This document shows, piece after piece, positions 7,194 through 15,421 of a stretch of 64,000 bases of DNA. Numbering within the stretch: position 1 is the first letter of the stretch; each line of letters starts with the position of its first letter. The notes under the pieces are model-generated. The model made no database searches. It was not told the origin of the DNA and saw nothing but the letters and a program-made list of their open reading frames with translations. The stretch is from Iodobacter arcticus (lineage in GTDB: Bacteria > Pseudomonadota > Gammaproteobacteria > Burkholderiales > Chitinibacteraceae), in the NCBI RefSeq assembly GCF_042664895.1, contig NZ_JBHTBQ010000004.1, positions 1 to 64,000 on the forward strand, in the 5' to 3' direction. The position numbers were made by a program, and so were the translations under genes.

Positions 7194-9359
7194 TTAGGTG
7201 TTTTTAGCGGCAGGTTTAGCGCGGCTGGCTTTTATCCCTAGTAGCTCTTTGGCTTTGATGGCGAGGGGGGAGGCGGGGTTTTCCAGCTCGGGAGCTAGCA
7301 TGGTGACTTTAGCGACGATCTCTACGGCACGCTTACGCTCAGTCAGATTTTTTAAGAGTTTAGGTAAGGTCGCCACCGAGCGCTCTGCATCTAAGGTAAT
7401 GAGCAGGGTTTGCTCTTCAAGTGCTTGTCGCCACGCAATCGGATCAATCTCAGGTAGATTTGCTTTAATACTGTCGCCAATTAAAAAAGAGCGTCGTTCA
7501 ATATTGCCGGTGTGATGCATGGCAAGTACAAATAGCCGAGCGAGGCCTTCGGTAAAGCTGCCTTGTTCAAATTGTGGCTCGGCCTCGCTACGAAGCGTAT
7601 TCAGGCGCTGCTCAGCTTCAGCGCGTACTTTTTCTTCTACCGGGGCTGCAGGAGGGAAAAATGCACCCAGCCCTAGTGGGCCGTACACCGCTTTAACATA
7701 GTTGGCGGTGGTGGCGTTGCGTAGATCACGATAATTATTGAGCGATTCGATAATCAGCTCGGAGGCTTGTTTTTCCAAGCTCAGAAAAAAATTATTTGCT
7801 GATGCAGGGCTGCGATATTGGCGAATTTGCTCTGCCTGAATAGCGACACCTGCCATCAGTGGATTGAAGTCAGAGTACACGTAACGCTGTAAGGTCTCCG
7901 GATTGAGCTTGCGTGACCATTCGCCCATTTCAGATGTCACCACCGCCTGCAAAACAGGGCGTATTGTATTTTTATAAATGGCATCGTTAATTTCAGAAAC
8001 TTGCGCCACTGTGCTAAAAATGGCTTCATCGCTACGAGTACCGGGGTCAACTTGGCGTAATTGCTCAATGCTTCTGGTTTCGAAACTAACGGTGTAGTCA
8101 CCTTGCTCCAGCTCTGAATAAGCTAGATCAGCGGTCTTGGCATCAATGGCCATTTCGTAAAGGCCGGGTGGCAAAGACTCCACCATCTCCATCACATTTA
8201 CTAGCTCTGCATGCTCTTTACGCGCCACTTTGCCACCGACAAAAATACCCAAATGGCCGACATCTTTATGCAGTAAATACACAATGATCTGGCCTTCTTT
8301 CACGATGGCGCTTTCGTGGCCGTAGAGGTCGATAATCCAATTTAAAGCCTGCGCCGGAGGCGTGATATCGTCGCCCCAAGATGCAAAAACAATAATCGGT
8401 GCGGTGATTTTTCGTAAATCGAGAGTGCTGCCATCTGGTGTCTGGATTTGCCCGCTGGCTAGCTTATTGCCAATAAAAAGTTGATTAACGATGGCTTCAA
8501 TTTCATGGCCTGTCATCCGGAAATGCCCGCCCCACCAGCGTTCAAATTCCAAATAGCGTGCAGCCTCGGTATCGATATTGGCATACAGATGGTAAGGCTT
8601 ACCCCATAGCGTATTGGCTGGGTTTAACTTTTCAAAGTTTTTAACCAGATGCGCGCCATCAAATACACCGCCGCCCAAATCTGCGCTCAGTGCGGCCATC
8701 CAAGAGCCACCATTGACGCCTCCTGCATAGCGCATCGGATTTTGCTCGTCCGAGCCTGCCCAGTAAGATAGTGGCGCGCCATTGAGCACGATCGGCCCCA
8801 TAATCTCTGGACGCATTGCTGCAAGACCCGCAACCGCCCAGCCTGCCTGGCAGTTGCCAATAATGCAGGGCTTGCCGCTGGCTTTGGGGTGGCGCTTGAT
8901 CACTTCTTCGATAAATAAGGCCTCGGCCTGCATCACGTCTTGTAAACGCTGGCCGGGAACCGGGTCTGGATAAAAGCCCACAAAATAAACGGGGTGCCCG
9001 GCCCGCAAGGCCACGCCGACTTGTGAATCGGCTTTAAAGCCACCTATTCCTGCGCCATGGCCCGCTCTTGGATCAATAATAATATAGGGGCGTTTTGTGT
9101 CATCAATAGGCGTGCCAACCGGCGCGAGCACGCGCAGCAGCATATAGTTGCAAGGCGTAGCTAAGCTGCGAGCATCAATGAGCAATTCATAGTCAAAGGC
9201 CAGTAGCGGCGGTTTGCCATTTTGGGCATGGGCAATCGAAATATTGCCTCGCTCCCGCATGACATCAAGGAAAAGTGTTGAGCGCTGAGTGGTGTCTAAG
9301 CAATATTCCCAAGCCTGTTCCAAAAGAGCCAAGGGAGAAGGAAAGGTTGTTTGGGTCAT
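7194..9359 (-). CDS. DUF3141 protein, PhaC-like alpha/beta hydrolase
   Basis: About 721 residues. The N-terminal two thirds resemble polyhydroxyalkanoate synthases and related alpha/beta hydrolases: the nucleophile elbow IGNCQAGWA has Cys in place of Ser, as in PhaC, and VFASWGDDITPP and HKDVGHLGIFVGG supply the acid and His regions. The C-terminal third is helical and of unknown role. The ATG at 9359 starts the recognisable family N terminus (MTQTTFPSPLALLEQAW); a longer in-frame extension to 9584 is probably untranslated. It leads the operon with the MaoC-Pta fusion, ackA and fabI. Synthase, depolymerase or thioesterase activity cannot be told apart here. Confidence 0.82.
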   Translation of the reverse strand: MTQTTFPSPLALLEQAWEYCLDTTQRSTLFLDVMRERGNISIAHAQNGKPPLLAFDYELLIDARSLATPCNYMLLRVLAPVGTPIDDTKRPYIIIDPRAGHGAGIGGFKADSQVGVALRAGHPVYFVGFYPDPVPGQRLQDVMQAEALFIEEVIKRHPKASGKPCIIGNCQAGWAVAGLAAMRPEIMGPIVLNGAPLSYWAGSDEQNPMRYAGGVNGGSWMAALSADLGGGVFDGAHLVKNFEKLNPANTLWGKPYHLYANIDTEAARYLEFERWWGGHFRMTGHEIEAIVNQLFIGNKLASGQIQTPDGSTLDLRKITAPIIVFASWGDDITPPAQALNWIIDLYGHESAIVKEGQIIVYLLHKDVGHLGIFVGGKVARKEHAELVNVMEMVESLPPGLYEMAIDAKTADLAYSELEQGDYTVSFETRSIEQLRQVDPGTRSDEAIFSTVAQVSEINDAIYKNTIRPVLQAVVTSEMGEWSRKLNPETLQRYVYSDFNPLMAGVAIQAEQIRQYRSPASANNFFLSLEKQASELIIESLNNYRDLRNATTANYVKAVYGPLGLGAFFPPAAPVEEKVRAEAEQRLNTLRSEAEPQFEQGSFTEGLARLFVLAMHHTGNIERRSFLIGDSIKANLPEIDPIAWRQALEEQTLLITLDAERSVATLPKLLKNLTERKRAVEIVAKVTMLAPELENPASPLAIKAKELLGIKASRAKPAAKNT

Positions 9360-9666
9360 TGCGCCACTCGCTGTAAGAAGTTGTAGAGATATTGTCGTAT
9401 TTGTAAGCTTTTGATTAATAAGATAAAGAAATCCGCAGCAGATAGTAAATAAGGATAAAGAAGCTGACAAGCTAAATGGGAAACATGACAGTAGTATGTA
9501 TAAGTTTTGTTGGCTTATCGTGAATGCGTGTATCTCATAAGGTGGATTTATTGCGGGCTGGCAAGCTTGACGCGAGCTGGGCAAAGTCGTTTACTGTGCT
9601 TGCTTTGAGATTGAGTGTTGCGAGTACCGGGAGTTCTTAGAGCATGTTTATTTAATGGAGCTTTTC
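9360..9666. other. Divergent intergenic region between the DUF3141 operon and pncB
   Basis: No gene is visible. It should carry promoters for both directions. On the minus strand CTGTCAT (9485-9491) and TGTCAGC (9463-9469) resemble half sites of a Pho box, with TACTAT as a possible -10 further on. The unit spacing is imperfect, so this is only a candidate. Confidence 0.35.
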
Positions 9667-10875
9667 ATGCTTGGCTGCACGCCAGTGATCGAATCCTTGC
9701 TGGATACCGATCTTTATAAATTTACGATGATGCAAGAAATATTGCATCATCAGCCCGAGACTCAAGCTGCTTACGCTTTTAAATGCCGCAATACGCCCGC
9801 TTTACCTTTGGCCTTGCTTAAAAGTGAAATTGAGGCCCAGCTGGATCATTTATGCTCTTTGCGCTTTAGCGAGCCAGAATTAGCCTATTTAGCTAAGTTA
9901 CGTTTTATCAAATCAGATTTTGTTGATTTCTTGCGTTTATTCCAGCTGCAGCGGCGTTTTATTCACATTACAGTGCAAGACGCTCACCCGGATGATTTAG
10001 ATATCCGTGTTGCCGGGCCTATGCTGCATTGCATGTTATTTGAGATTTATGTTTTATCTATTGTGAATGAAATTTACTTTAGGCAGTTTCCTGCACAAGC
10101 CGCATTTGCTATTGGCCGCGAGCGTTTGCAGGCTAAATTAGCAACTCTTAAGCATTTATCTGCTGGGGCCATGCCTGCTAACCCCTTTGTATTTTTTGAT
10201 TTTGGTACACGGCGGCGTTTTTCCAGAGTCTGGCATGCAGAAATGGTCGGTTTATTGGCCAAAGAGGCTGCACCCTATTTCCGTGGTACGAGTAATGTTT
10301 TATTGGCGATGCAATATGGCGTAACGCCCATTGGTACGATGGCGCATGAATATATGCAGGCATTTCAATGCTTTGGCTCACGCTTACGGGATTTTCAGAC
10401 CAATGCGCTGGAGCATTGGGTGCGGGAGTATCGTGGTGATTTAGGTATTGCGCTTACCGATGTGGTGGGAACCGATGCTTTTTTACGCGATTTTGATTTG
10501 TATTTTTGTAAACTATTTGATGGCTTACGCCACGATTCGGGCGATCCGTTTGAATGGGGCGAAAAGGTGATTGCCCATTATAAAAAAATGAATATTGATT
10601 ATGGTACCAAGCAATTAGTTTTCAGTGATGGTTTAACTTTGGATAAGTCGATTGCTTTATACCGCCACTTTGCTCCGCGCACCCGTACCGGTTTTGGTAT
10701 TGGCACTCACTTATCTAATGATTGCGGCCAAGTGCCACTGCAGATTGTGATGAAGCTGGTGTCTTGTAATGGACAGCCGGTGGCCAAAGTGAGTGATACT
10801 GCGGGTAAGGGAATGTGTGAGGATGAAAATTTCCTTAATTATCTCTGCGATGTTTTTCAAATTACCCGTCAGTAA
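9667..10875 (+). CDS. pncB: Nicotinate phosphoribosyltransferase
   Basis: A 402-residue enzyme of NAD salvage that makes nicotinate mononucleotide from nicotinate and PRPP with ATP. Family features: SLLDTDLYKFTMMQ at the N terminus, FFDFGTRRRFSR, GTMAHEY with the His that is phosphorylated in bacterial PncB, DGLRHDSGDPFEWGEK and the GFGIGTHLSND phosphate-binding segment. The ATG at 9667 is chosen over one at 9655 because GGAG lies seven bases before it, overlapping the upstream ATG. It is divergent from the DUF3141 operon and appears monocistronic. Confidence 0.93.
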   Translation: MLGCTPVIESLLDTDLYKFTMMQEILHHQPETQAAYAFKCRNTPALPLALLKSEIEAQLDHLCSLRFSEPELAYLAKLRFIKSDFVDFLRLFQLQRRFIHITVQDAHPDDLDIRVAGPMLHCMLFEIYVLSIVNEIYFRQFPAQAAFAIGRERLQAKLATLKHLSAGAMPANPFVFFDFGTRRRFSRVWHAEMVGLLAKEAAPYFRGTSNVLLAMQYGVTPIGTMAHEYMQAFQCFGSRLRDFQTNALEHWVREYRGDLGIALTDVVGTDAFLRDFDLYFCKLFDGLRHDSGDPFEWGEKVIAHYKKMNIDYGTKQLVFSDGLTLDKSIALYRHFAPRTRTGFGIGTHLSNDCGQVPLQIVMKLVSCNGQPVAKVSDTAGKGMCEDENFLNYLCDVFQITRQ

Positions 10876-11002
10876 TCGCGTGTGTTTAAAATTGTGCAAT
10901 GCCTTTATTGCAATTAATACATCTCCTTTCTTAGAAAGCATAGTGCTAAGATACTAGGCTTCAATCCGCTTGATAGGTCACACTGCTTTTTGCAGATCAT
11001 TT

Positions 11003-12346
11003 ATGCTTTTTGAAACTAACCGCTCATATTTGGCATCTTTGCCGCGTTTTGCACAAGATCCAGCTCATTTTCAGACTTTGCTGACGACTGAGGCATTTCG
11101 CCAGAAATTACTCGATCTGATTAGTAAGGCACAAACACGAATCTATATTACGGCGCTGTATTTGCAGGAAGATGAAGCGGGTACGCAAATCTTAGATGCT
11201 TTATACGCCGCTCGTGCACGTTGCCCGGATTTAGATATCCGTGTTTTTGTAGATTGGCATCGTGCGCAGCGCGGGCTGATTGGTGCAGGTGCACAGGCGG
11301 GAAATGCTGCTTGGTATCAGCGTATTAGATTTGATCACGAGCTGAATGTGCCTATTTATGGCGTGCCAGTGCAAACGCGCGAGCTATTTGGTGTATTGCA
11401 TTTGAAAGGTTTTATTTTTGATGACACCGTTGTGTATAGCGGTGCCAGTTTAAATAATGTGTATTTGAATGTAGGCGATCGCTATCGTTATGATCGATAT
11501 CAGGTAATTAAAAATTCTGCTTTAGCTGATAGCATGGTTAATTTCTTGCAGACTGAATTTTTAAATAGTAGCGCTGTTTATCGTTTAGATTTAGACCCTA
11601 TCCCTAGCACAAAACAAATTAGCCCGGATATTCGACAATTACGTCAGCGGCTTAAATCGGCTCAATATGCAACTCATCATGCTCAGGATGAAGTATCCGG
11701 CTTGGGCATTACTCCGGTTGTAGGGGTGGGCAAACGTAATTCATTAAATCGGCTGATTATTAAATTGTTGGGCGCAGCCAAGCAGCATGTGCAAATTTGT
11801 ACCCCGTATTTTAATTTGCCCCGTACGGTGATCAAAGAAATCAATCGCTTGCTACAAAAGGGCGTTAAGGTTGATATTATTGTTGGCGAGAAAAAAGCTA
11901 ATGATTTTTATATCCCCGAAAGCGAGCCATTTAAAACGATTGGTGCATTGCCCTACTTATACGAAACGCATTTACGTCGTTTTGCTAAATTGCATCAATT
12001 AGATATTCACCGTGGCCAGCTTAATTTAATGCTTTGGAATGATCCCGGCCATAGTTATCATTTGAAAGGCATTTGGGTGGATGATGATTATATTCTGCTT
12101 ACCGGCAATAATCTAAACCCGCGTGCGTTTAGTCTAGATTTAGAAAACGCCTTGCTTATTCATGATCCAAAACATGAATTAAAAGAGCAATTGCAGCAGG
12201 AAAAAGCTGAAATTGCTAAGAATACTACGCGTATTGCTTATTACCGCGAGCTGGAAACCGTGCTGGATTATCCGCCACCGGTTAAAAAGTTACTGACCCG
12301 ACTATCACGCTTTAGGGCGGATCGATTGATTTCTAGGCTACTCTAG
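11003..12346 (+). CDS. pssA: CDP-diacylglycerol-serine O-phosphatidyltransferase
   Basis: A phosphatidylserine synthase of the phospholipase D superfamily, 447 residues (E. coli PssA is 451). It has two HKD-type motifs, HLKGFIFDD with YSGASLNNVYL after it, and HLKGIWVDD followed by TGNNLNPRAF. The VDWHRAQRGLIGAG and YGVPVQTRE segments closely follow the E. coli enzyme. It makes phosphatidylserine, the precursor of phosphatidylethanolamine, at the membrane surface. The ATG at 11003 matches the family N terminus; an in-frame TTG at 10970 is less likely. A clear terminator follows 25 bases after the stop. Confidence 0.92.
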   Translation: MLFETNRSYLASLPRFAQDPAHFQTLLTTEAFRQKLLDLISKAQTRIYITALYLQEDEAGTQILDALYAARARCPDLDIRVFVDWHRAQRGLIGAGAQAGNAAWYQRIRFDHELNVPIYGVPVQTRELFGVLHLKGFIFDDTVVYSGASLNNVYLNVGDRYRYDRYQVIKNSALADSMVNFLQTEFLNSSAVYRLDLDPIPSTKQISPDIRQLRQRLKSAQYATHHAQDEVSGLGITPVVGVGKRNSLNRLIIKLLGAAKQHVQICTPYFNLPRTVIKEINRLLQKGVKVDIIVGEKKANDFYIPESEPFKTIGALPYLYETHLRRFAKLHQLDIHRGQLNLMLWNDPGHSYHLKGIWVDDDYILLTGNNLNPRAFSLDLENALLIHDPKHELKEQLQQEKAEIAKNTTRIAYYRELETVLDYPPPVKKLLTRLSRFRADRLISRLL

Positions 12347-12371
12347 TCATTTTCTTACTAAAAGCATGCAG

Positions 12372-12401
12372 AAAACCACAGCGATTCGTTGTGGTTTTTT
12401 T
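12372..12401 (+). terminator. Rho-independent terminator after pssA
   Basis: AAACCACA and TGTGGTTT form the stem around a nine-base loop, followed by more T residues. It separates pssA from the Fic gene. Confidence 0.82.
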
Positions 12402-12420
12402 ATATCTGGCTCAGTCAATA

Positions 12421-12487
12421 TGGCGCTGATCGGCATTTACGTCGTTTACCGCGCCATTATTGTGGCGCAGTTTAGTAAACTGCGCCA
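12421..12487. promoter_or_regulatory. Operator-like palindromes upstream of the Fic gene
   Basis: A perfect dyad, TGGCGCAGTTTA - G - TAAACTGCGCCA, spans 12463-12487 and runs into the AAAGG ribosome binding site. A second, looser dyad lies just upstream: TGGCGC at 12421 and TTTACCGCGCCA ending at 12456. The half site (TAAAC/TTTAC)nGCGCCA is thus present three times. A protein bound here would block transcription or translation of the HTH-Fic gene, which suggests autoregulation. Confidence 0.6.
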
Positions 12488-12497
12488 AAGGTTTCGT

Positions 12498-13871
12498 ATG
12501 TCTACTGCAATCAAGCTGCTTACAAGTATTCAAGCATCTCAGGCGGGCTTAACGTTGGCGCAGCTTATGGCGCAGCACCAAGATGTGCCGCGCCGAACTG
12601 CGCAGCGCTGGATTCGCCAGCTAATTAGCGATCAGCAAATGACGGCGGTGGGCGAGGGACGTGCTCGGCGGTATTTTGCTCGCCATTATCAGAGCCCAGT
12701 CGCAGCCGCTGCGGTGTATGTGCGGGAAGTGGATACTTTTCCAAGCTTTATCCCGCTGTCGGCCGATAGCCGGGATATTGTTGCTTATATTGATCAGCCT
12801 GTTGAGGCGCGCAAGCCTGTAGGCTATCAGCGTGAGTTTTTAGATGCTTATCAGCCGAATCAATCATGGTATTTGTCTGAATCTTTACGGCGACAGCTGC
12901 ATAAGATAGGTAAAACGGCGGTGGCTGAGTCGCCCGCTGGCACATATAGCCGCGCGATTTTGAATCGCTTGCTGATTGATTTATCTTGGGCTTCGAGTCG
13001 TTTAGAAGGCAACACCTATTCCCGCCTTGATACTCGCGAGTTAATCGAGCAGGGCAAAGTGGCGCAGGGTAAGGGTACGATTGAAACCCAGATGATTTTG
13101 AATCATAAAACGGCGATTGAATTATTGGTCGAGAATATCGCTAGTGTGGGGTTTAACCGCTATACGCTGATGAATTTGCATAGCGCATTGTCAGAAAACT
13201 TAATGCCTAATCCATCCGATGAAGGCCGGATTCGTCAGCATGCGGTGGATATTGGCAAAAGCGTGTATCGGCCTTTATCCGCCTCCGCCCAGATTGAGGA
13301 AGCGCTGGATATTTTGCTCGATAAAGTGAATCAAATTAATGATCCATTTGAGCAATCCTTTTTTATGATGGTGCAACTGCCGTATTTGCAGTCTTTTGCC
13401 GATGTGAATAAACGCACCTCGCGTTTGGCTGCTAATCTGCCTTTGTTTCGTGCCAATCTTTGCCCGCTTACTTTCCTTGATGTGCCTGAGCAAGCTTATA
13501 GCCGCGCCACCCTTGGGCTTTACGAAATGACGCGGGTAGAGTTGCTGCGTGATTTATACGTTTGGGCTTACGAGCGATCAACGCAGGAATATTTGGCGAT
13601 TAAGCAAAATCTTGTCGAGCCAGATCCTATTCGACTGGCATGGCGGGATGTGATTAGAGAGGCGATTAGGGATGTAGTTAGGCAGCCTAATGCAGATGCT
13701 TTTTCAGTAATTCAGCAAATTGCGCTTGAAAAAGTAGCTGAGGAGAGTCGCTCTGGTGTGCAGGCTTTGATCGTGGAAGAGCTACGCCGCTTGCACGAAG
13801 GCGTGTTGGCGCGCTATGGCTTACGGATTTCTGAGTTTGAGGCTTGGAAAGCAGGGCAGGCAGCCAGTTAA
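12498..13871 (+). CDS. Fic-domain protein with N-terminal HTH, degenerate active site
   Basis: About 457 residues. Residues 1-65 look like a winged-helix DNA-binding domain (LTLAQLMAQ, VPRRTAQRWIRQLI). A Fic domain follows with the class II inhibitory motif SSRLEGN (S166 to N172). The Fic core reads QSFADVNKRTSR (residues 298-309): F300, D302, N304 and R306 match the HPFxDGNGR consensus, but the catalytic His position is Gln298 and GNG is changed to VNK. Normal AMP transfer is therefore doubtful. The ATG at 12498 has AAAGG before it and a palindrome overlapping that site. An in-frame ATG at 12366 lies in the pssA terminator and is rejected. Confidence 0.82.
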   Translation: MSTAIKLLTSIQASQAGLTLAQLMAQHQDVPRRTAQRWIRQLISDQQMTAVGEGRARRYFARHYQSPVAAAAVYVREVDTFPSFIPLSADSRDIVAYIDQPVEARKPVGYQREFLDAYQPNQSWYLSESLRRQLHKIGKTAVAESPAGTYSRAILNRLLIDLSWASSRLEGNTYSRLDTRELIEQGKVAQGKGTIETQMILNHKTAIELLVENIASVGFNRYTLMNLHSALSENLMPNPSDEGRIRQHAVDIGKSVYRPLSASAQIEEALDILLDKVNQINDPFEQSFFMMVQLPYLQSFADVNKRTSRLAANLPLFRANLCPLTFLDVPEQAYSRATLGLYEMTRVELLRDLYVWAYERSTQEYLAIKQNLVEPDPIRLAWRDVIREAIRDVVRQPNADAFSVIQQIALEKVAEESRSGVQALIVEELRRLHEGVLARYGLRISEFEAWKAGQAAS

Positions 13872-13895
13872 GCCACGGCGCATTGCACCGTGGCT
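13871..13895. terminator. Hairpin between convergent Fic gene and tyrS
   Basis: AGCCACGG and CCGTGGCT form an 8-bp stem immediately after the Fic stop codon and 10 bases from the tyrS stop. There is no clear T tract, so termination is inferred from the stem and the convergent position. Confidence 0.5.
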
Positions 13896-13904
13896 ATTGC
13901 GTAC

Positions 13905-15170
13905 TTACTTCCAAATCACCAGACAATGGTTTTTCTTACCACGGCGCAGCAGGGTGTAGTTACCGTAACGGCGATCTGCATCGCTCAGGCTATAAGCCAC
14001 ATCAGTGATTTTAGCGCCGTTGATAATCACTGCGCCACTTTCGATAAAGCCACGGGCTTGGCTTTTGGAGGTGGCTAGCTCGCCAGCAACGAGTGCATCG
14101 AGTAGGCCGGTTTGGTCTTTATTGATTTCAATATGCGGCAAGCCATCGAGAGCCAGCTGCTCAAAATCGTCGATCGTCAGTGAGTTCTGATCTTCTGAAA
14201 ACAAGCTTTGGCTGATGCGTTGTGCCGCAACTACGGCTTCGCTGCCGTGTACCAAGGTGGTCACTTGTTCGGCCAGAATGCGCTGGCCTTCCGGTTTGCC
14301 AGCGGCTTCTTTATCTGCCGCTTCAATGGCATCAATTTCTGTCGTACTTAAGAAGGTGAAATAGCGTAAGAATTTATAAACGTCTGCATCGGCTGTGGTC
14401 AGCCAGAATTGGTAAAACTTGTATGGCGAGGTTTTTTTAGCATCCAGCCAAATCGTGCCGCTTTCAGTTTTACCAAATTTAGTGCCATCCGATTTAGTCA
14501 CCAGCGGCAGGGTCAGGCCAAACACCTGCTGCTGATTCATGCGGCGGGTGAGGTCTGTACCGGCGGTGATATTGCCCCACTGATCAGAGCCGCCAATTTG
14601 CAGCTCGCAGCCGTGCTGCTTATTCAGCTCTACAAAGTCGTAACCTTGCAGCAGGCTGTAGGTGAATTCGGTGAAAGAAATACCGGAATCGTCGCGGTTA
14701 ATCCGCTGTTGTACTGCTTCTTTTTTGATCATGGCGTTTACGGAGAAGTGCTTGCCGATATCGCGCAAGAACGTCAGCACGTCCATCTTGCCAAACCAGT
14801 CATGGTTATTGGCCATAATGGCGGCGTTACTACCTTCAAAATTGAGGAAAGGCTCAACTTGTTTGCGGATTTTGCCCACCCAGCTATCGATAACATCTAG
14901 GGTGTTGAGCTTGCGTTCGGTGGCTTTAAAGCTAGGGTCGCCAATCATGCCGGTGGCACCACCAACTAGAGCAATCGGCTTGTGGCCCGCTTCCTGGAAG
15001 CGTTTGAGCACCAGAATTGGCACCAAGCTACCGATGTGCAGGCTATCTGCGGTGGGGTCAAAGCCGCAATAAAGAGTAATGGATTTCTCAGCCAGCCGTT
15101 TTTCTAGCGCATCGCCATCAGTCAGTTGGGCGATCAGGCCACGTGCTTGTAAATCGCTGATTAAATTCAT
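13905..15170 (-). CDS. tyrS: Tyrosyl-tRNA synthetase
   Basis: A class I synthetase of 421 residues. The HIGH-type motif is in FDPTADSLHIGSL, the tyrosine pocket includes SYSLLQGYDF-like residues and QIGGSDQWGNI, and the KMSKS loop is KFGKTESGT. A C-terminal S4-type RNA-binding domain (SQARGFIESGAVIINGAKI) completes the enzyme. The ATG at 15170 is preceded by GGAGCAAGAG; an upstream in-frame start at 15209 is weaker. It converges with the Fic gene. Confidence 0.95.
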   Translation of the reverse strand: MNLISDLQARGLIAQLTDGDALEKRLAEKSITLYCGFDPTADSLHIGSLVPILVLKRFQEAGHKPIALVGGATGMIGDPSFKATERKLNTLDVIDSWVGKIRKQVEPFLNFEGSNAAIMANNHDWFGKMDVLTFLRDIGKHFSVNAMIKKEAVQQRINRDDSGISFTEFTYSLLQGYDFVELNKQHGCELQIGGSDQWGNITAGTDLTRRMNQQQVFGLTLPLVTKSDGTKFGKTESGTIWLDAKKTSPYKFYQFWLTTADADVYKFLRYFTFLSTTEIDAIEAADKEAAGKPEGQRILAEQVTTLVHGSEAVVAAQRISQSLFSEDQNSLTIDDFEQLALDGLPHIEINKDQTGLLDALVAGELATSKSQARGFIESGAVIINGAKITDVAYSLSDADRRYGNYTLLRRGKKNHCLVIWK

Positions 15171-15217
15171 TTCACTCTTGCTCCGGTTTATTTTATTTGG
15201 ATCTGACAAAGGTTTTT

Positions 15218-15417
15218 AAACCCAAGTCTTGAACCACTTCGGCCCCAGAGAACACGGAGTTCCACGGAGAAAACCTTGGGGATAACAATCACCAAGCAAT
15301 AAAACGGTGCATCAGGTTTTGCATGAGCCGTTCATTTGTATGGTTATTGCCTGTCTTTAAGGTTTTCTCCGTGATCCTCCGTGTTCTCCTTCACTCCGTG
15401 GTTCAAGACTTGGGTTT
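15218..15417. repeat. Large inverted repeat, CCACGGAG-type family
   Basis: The left arm begins AAACCCAAGTCTTGAACCAC and runs through CACGGAGTTCCACGGAG. The right arm is its reverse complement, ending CCGTGGTTCAAGACTTGGG. About 80 bases lie between the arms. It fills the gap between purK and tyrS. Related copies occur at 26695-26928, 46377-46657, 47464-47756, and as partial copies at 53250 and 59186. Confidence 0.85.
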
Positions 15418-15421
15418 TGTA

